A DNA stretch of 64,000 bases from Psychrobacter okhotskensis. Its GTDB lineage: Bacteria > Pseudomonadota > Gammaproteobacteria > Pseudomonadales > Moraxellaceae. The stretch is from the NCBI RefSeq assembly GCF_013248965.1, contig NZ_JABRVQ010000001.1, forward strand, positions 124,001 through 188,000, in the 5' to 3' direction. A program made the translations under genes and the position numbers. Of the stretch, positions 63,088 through 64,000 are shown piece by piece. Within the stretch, counting starts at the first letter, position 1; the number at the start of each line of letters is the position of its first letter. The notes beneath the pieces were generated by a model. It searched no databases. It was not told where the DNA came from and saw only the letters and a list, made by a program, of their open reading frames with translations.

Positions 63088-63146
63088 GTGATGTGATTGG
63101 CAATACAAATGATGTGTTGCGGTAAAAGAATAAAGAGGAGTCTGAG

Positions 63147-63629
63147 ATGATAACTGACCATGATATGCAGCATTTGCGTCGCTGTGTGGCGCTTGCAGCC
63201 GAAGCGCTAGAAGCGGGTGATAAACCTTTTGGTAGCGTATTGGTCGATAGTGATGGTCAGGTATTACGCGAAGATCGTAACCGTGCTAATTCGGTCGACG
63301 CGACTTATCATCCTGAAATTGCTGTTGCACAATGGGCCGCGCAAAACATGACAGCGGATGCGCGTGCCAAAGCCGTGGTTTATACCTCAGGTGAGCATTG
63401 TGCCATGTGCTCGGCGGCTCATGCATGGGCAGGTCTTGGTCGTATCGTCTACGTTAGCTCCTCAAAGCAGTTAGGAAAATGGATGGAGGAGATGGGCGTG
63501 ACCTCAACATCGCCCATCAACTCATTGAGTATTCAAGAAATTACGCCAAACGTACCAGTAGAAGGTCCGATTGCAGGCTTGGATGAAGAAGTCAAAGCGT
63601 TACAGCGTCGCTCATTGCAAAGAGGGTAG
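63147..63629 (+). CDS. Nucleoside deaminase (cytidine/guanine-deaminase fold)
   Basis: Zinc-dependent deaminase of 160 residues. The catalytic motif is HPE (in TYHPEIAVAQW), where tRNA adenosine deaminases have HAE; the second metal motif EHCAMCSAAHAW supplies two Cys. These features match a nucleoside/guanine-deaminase subgroup rather than TadA. It probably salvages or detoxifies a purine or modified base. GAGGAG lies upstream of the ATG. The next gene, argE-like, begins 33 bases later. Confidence 0.83.
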   Translation: MITDHDMQHLRRCVALAAEALEAGDKPFGSVLVDSDGQVLREDRNRANSVDATYHPEIAVAQWAAQNMTADARAKAVVYTSGEHCAMCSAAHAWAGLGRIVYVSSSKQLGKWMEEMGVTSTSPINSLSIQEITPNVPVEGPIAGLDEEVKALQRRSLQRG

Positions 63630-63662
63630 CTCTTTTATTTTATACCGTAATAAGGATGTTTT

Positions 63663-64000
63663 ATGACTATAAAGAACAGCATCGATAATAATAGCACTGA
63701 TAATAACAGACAAACCTTGGCAACTACTGCTTATCCCACCCAAAGTATTGATTGGCTAACGCGCTTAATTGGCTTTGATACCGTCAGTCGGTATTCAAAC
63801 TTAGCATTAATTGAAGATGTGCAAGCTTACTGTGAGCAATTGGGCTTAACAGTAGACTTGACCTTTAATGAAGCCAAAAATAAAGCCAATTTATTCGTTA
63901 CTGTGCCAGCAGGGGCAAATGCTGACGAAGTCAATCACGGTCTCGTGCTATCTGGTCATACTGATGTCGTGCCAGTCGATGGGCAAGAATGGACGTCAGA
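63663..64000 (+). CDS. argE: ArgE-like M20 deacetylase, N-terminal part
   Basis: Start of a zinc-dependent M20 peptidase-family enzyme, open to the window edge (112 complete codons). SIDWLTRLIGFDTVSRYSNL and VLSGHTDVVPVDGQEW, with the metal-binding His and Asp in GHTDVV, match acetylornithine deacetylase ArgE of proteobacteria. DapE is the main alternative, but the IGFDTVSRxSNL block is ArgE-like. AAGGATG precedes the ATG. The C-terminal part is outside the window. Confidence 0.8.
   Translation, partial: MTIKNSIDNNSTDNNRQTLATTAYPTQSIDWLTRLIGFDTVSRYSNLALIEDVQAYCEQLGLTVDLTFNEAKNKANLFVTVPAGANADEVNHGLVLSGHTDVVPVDGQEWTS

Noticed and set aside
63147..63629. TadA tRNA adenosine deaminase
   Set aside because: It has HPE and EHCAMC rather than HAE and PCxMC, so it belongs to another deaminase subgroup.

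Overview
The window looks like chromosome of a gamma-proteobacterium of the Moraxellaceae, most likely Psychrobacter. This rests on the moderate-to-low GC, the gene content and order of the Pil-Chp, min, oxyR/ahpC and zapA/ygfB loci, and protein sequences that read like Psychrobacter/Acinetobacter homologues. No database search was run. There is no prophage, CRISPR array or intact insertion sequence. Coding density is high, and repeats sit in the larger gaps.

Layout. (1) 1-192 is the start of a reverse-strand lipoprotein cut by the window edge. (2) 887-13869 is a complete Pil-Chp chemosensory cluster controlling type IV pili: pilG, pilH, pilI, an unusually short pilJ, pilK, a 2340-residue PilL/ChpA kinase, a CheB-type esterase and a ChpC-like protein. 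(3) 14003-20754 carries cytochrome b561, minE-minD, a detached minC, a voltage-sensor-like membrane protein, a PlsC-type acyltransferase and an OmpA-domain lipoprotein. (4) 21059-27259 is an iron-linked set of imelysin, di-haem cytochrome, second imelysin and DUF1513 protein, with a Fur-box-like promoter in front. (5) 27284-34227 holds a YgjP-type peptidase, a TPMT-type methyltransferase, an HD protein, oxyR diverging from ahpC, two YdcH-like small proteins and ahpF. (6) 34372-36129 is a tandem pair of unknown secreted proteins. (7) 37112-42160 is a reactive-sulfur cluster: two DUF442 sulfurtransferases, a SulP permease, a BigR/SqrR-like repressor, a persulfide dioxygenase and a thioredoxin with a variant active site. 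(8) 42295-50812 holds small envelope genes, BolA, an M48 lipoprotein peptidase, tRNA-Gly(GCC), an SDR/metallo-beta-lactamase pair and a LysR regulator diverging from a DoxX/FMN-reductase/DUF1275 operon. (9) 51037-56092 has a GNAT protein, a pirin plus a pirin remnant, a nitroreductase, a DUF962 protein and the pnuC-nadR nicotinamide riboside salvage pair. (10) 56662-64000 has a PspC protein, glyQS, zapA, a ZapB-like coiled-coil protein, ygfB, a nucleoside deaminase and the start of an argE-like gene.

How parts work together. The Pil-Chp genes form one signalling pathway from receptor (PilJ) through CheW (PilI) and kinase (PilL) to two response regulators (PilG, PilH), with adaptation enzymes PilK and ChpB. 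OxyR, AhpC and AhpF form a peroxide-defence module. The sulfur cluster would sense persulfide (BigR-like), oxidise it to sulfite (dioxygenase), move sulfane sulfur (DUF442) and transport the anion (SulP).

Most interesting are: the PilJ receptor that has lost its periplasmic sensor domain; a dispersed TA-flanked inverted-repeat element family (four copies plus possible remnants), one pair lying between duplicated ydcH genes; a second roughly 66-bp repeat family; the BigR-like repressor with cysteines exactly 66 residues apart; a thioredoxin with WCQPC; NadR with an altered nucleotidyltransferase motif; and the tandem secreted proteins of unknown function.
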